A stretch of DNA of 6,693 bases from an uncultured Prevotellaceae bacterium (GTDB lineage: Bacteria; Bacteroidota; Bacteroidia; Bacteroidales; Bacteroidaceae). The stretch covers positions 1 through 6,693 of the forward strand of contig OMXX01000161.1 of assembly GCA_900315105.1 (NCBI GenBank), in the 5' to 3' direction. Of this stretch, positions 6,051-6,693 are shown piece after piece. Under the pieces are notes generated by a model that made no database searches, had not been told where the DNA came from, and saw only the letters and a list, made by a program, of their open reading frames with translations. Numbering within the stretch: the stretch's first letter is position 1; each line of letters begins with the position of its first letter. Position numbers and translations under genes: made by a program.

Positions 6051-6693
6051 CTATTTTTTAATGAGTCTATTCCTAAATTGGATGTATGATCCATACATCT
6101 TGGGTCCAATCAGTCTTACAAATGTTCTATATAGCTTGACATAGAAAGGAGCCCAAGTTGCAGCATAATGATGAATCGTGCGAGTATTTTTAGTGATCGT
6201 CAGCATATTAATATGCTCTAACGGATTAAAATATTCTTTTGGGTATATGTATATGTTCCTCACACGCTGAATCCCCTTAATTGGCTTTAGACCATAAGCA
6301 ATCAGAAACTCAGTGGTATATTGTACAACAGTTTTGTAGATTCCATTTGCCGAACCACTATTCTCTTGTGAATAATTCAATTTTTCATATAGTTGAACCA
6401 TCATTTTTGCTGTGTCATCGTATTTTTCCATAGCCATTCCCAAGCCTGGTGCAACTGACGGACAAACTGTTCCATCAGAATCCGTTTCACATCCCATAAA
6501 GGCCCCTTTTTCAATAATGTCATTCATTGGGCGGATTACCTCCACGTCTGTATCAAAGTAAACTCCTCCGTAGTGGTAGAGGATCCAGAAACGCGCATAG
6601 TCACTGACGAAAGCATACTTCTTAGCCGCATACGCCTCTGCCGTATAAGGAATCATGTTGACATCAAAGTTGTCTTCATTCCACTCCTTTATC
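6051..6693 (-). CDS. GT32-type capsular polysaccharide glycosyltransferase (start beyond window)
   Basis: Probable cytoplasmic glycosyltransferase of the GT32 / DXD-sugar-binding family, which transfers a hexose or related sugar from a nucleotide sugar to a growing glycan. The frame stays open to the right edge and reads (I)KEWNEDNFDVN before the first internal Met at about 6656. That segment is typical of family N-terminal regions, so the Met is not the real start and the gene is cut off at its 5' end; roughly the first 25-40 residues are probably missing. Visible signatures are YAAKKYAFVSDYARF, then LYHYGGVYFDTDVEV with the metal- and nucleotide-binding DTD, a middle stretch with GCETD and APGLGMAM, and a late HHYAATW, a common C-terminal family motif. 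No membrane segment is seen. It ends with TAG 6 nt before the polymerase gene, so the two are almost certainly co-transcribed. Family assignment is firm; donor and linkage are unknown. Confidence 0.9.
   Translation of the reverse strand, partial: IKEWNEDNFDVNMIPYTAEAYAAKKYAFVSDYARFWILYHYGGVYFDTDVEVIRPMNDIIEKGAFMGCETDSDGTVCPSVAPGLGMAMEKYDDTAKMMVQLYEKLNYSQENSGSANGIYKTVVQYTTEFLIAYGLKPIKGIQRVRNIYIYPKEYFNPLEHINMLTITKNTRTIHHYAATWAPFYVKLYRTFVRLIGPKMYGSYIQFRNRLIKK

Noticed and set aside
6051..6656. Internal Met at 6656 as the real start of the GT32 gene
   Set aside because: Conserved family sequence (EWNEDNFDVN) continues in frame upstream to the window edge, so the true start is outside.
1..6693. 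Invertible promoter, phase-variable inverted repeats, CRISPR, mobile element or tRNA
   Set aside because: I looked for long inverted or direct repeats, recombinase or transposase motifs and tRNA-like folds on both strands and found none.

Overview
This 6.7 kb window looks like the middle of a cell-surface polysaccharide (capsule, or possibly O-antigen) biosynthesis locus from a Bacteroidales bacterium (Bacteroides, Parabacteroides or Prevotella type). The taxonomic call rests on three things: the protein families, such as the GT8 N-terminus reading STDSNYIMPCGVMICS; AT-rich start regions that mostly lack Shine-Dalgarno sequences; and local G+C of roughly 25-50% that varies gene by gene, as in exchangeable glycan loci. 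The genus is inference.

All eight supported genes lie on the minus strand, so transcription runs from high to low coordinates. In that order they are: a GT32-type glycosyltransferase whose start is beyond the window (6051-6693), an EpsG-type integral membrane polysaccharide polymerase (4944-6044), a GT4-type glycosyltransferase (3841-4944), a GT2-type glycosyltransferase (2972-3844), a GT8-type glycosyltransferase (1938-2870), a second GT2 (957-1928), a left-handed beta-helix acetyltransferase of the serine-acetyltransferase-like class (347-955), and the first 54 codons of a third GT2 (1-164) that runs off the left edge.

Spacing divides the run into two tightly packed blocks. In the first, GT32, epsG, GT4 and GT2 are separated by 6 nt, a 1-nt overlap (TGATG) and a 4-nt overlap (ATGA). 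In the second, GT8, GT2 and the acetyltransferase are separated by 9 and 1 nt. A 97-101 nt non-coding gap lies between the blocks. A 182-nt gap separates the acetyltransferase from the last GT2, and at about that point the base composition rises sharply.

The likely joint job, inferred from the families, is this: the cytoplasmic glycosyltransferases extend a lipid-linked repeat unit one sugar at a time, the acetyltransferase decorates one sugar, and the EpsG-like protein polymerises repeat units. No initiating sugar-phosphate transferase, Wzx-type flippase, chain-length regulator or export gene is visible, so those would have to lie outside the window. Donor sugars, acceptors and linkages cannot be read from the sequence. 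I found no RNA gene, CRISPR array, insertion sequence, recombinase or convincing promoter or terminator, and nothing that looks like an undescribed system. The interest lies in the particular combination of transferases and the mosaic structure.
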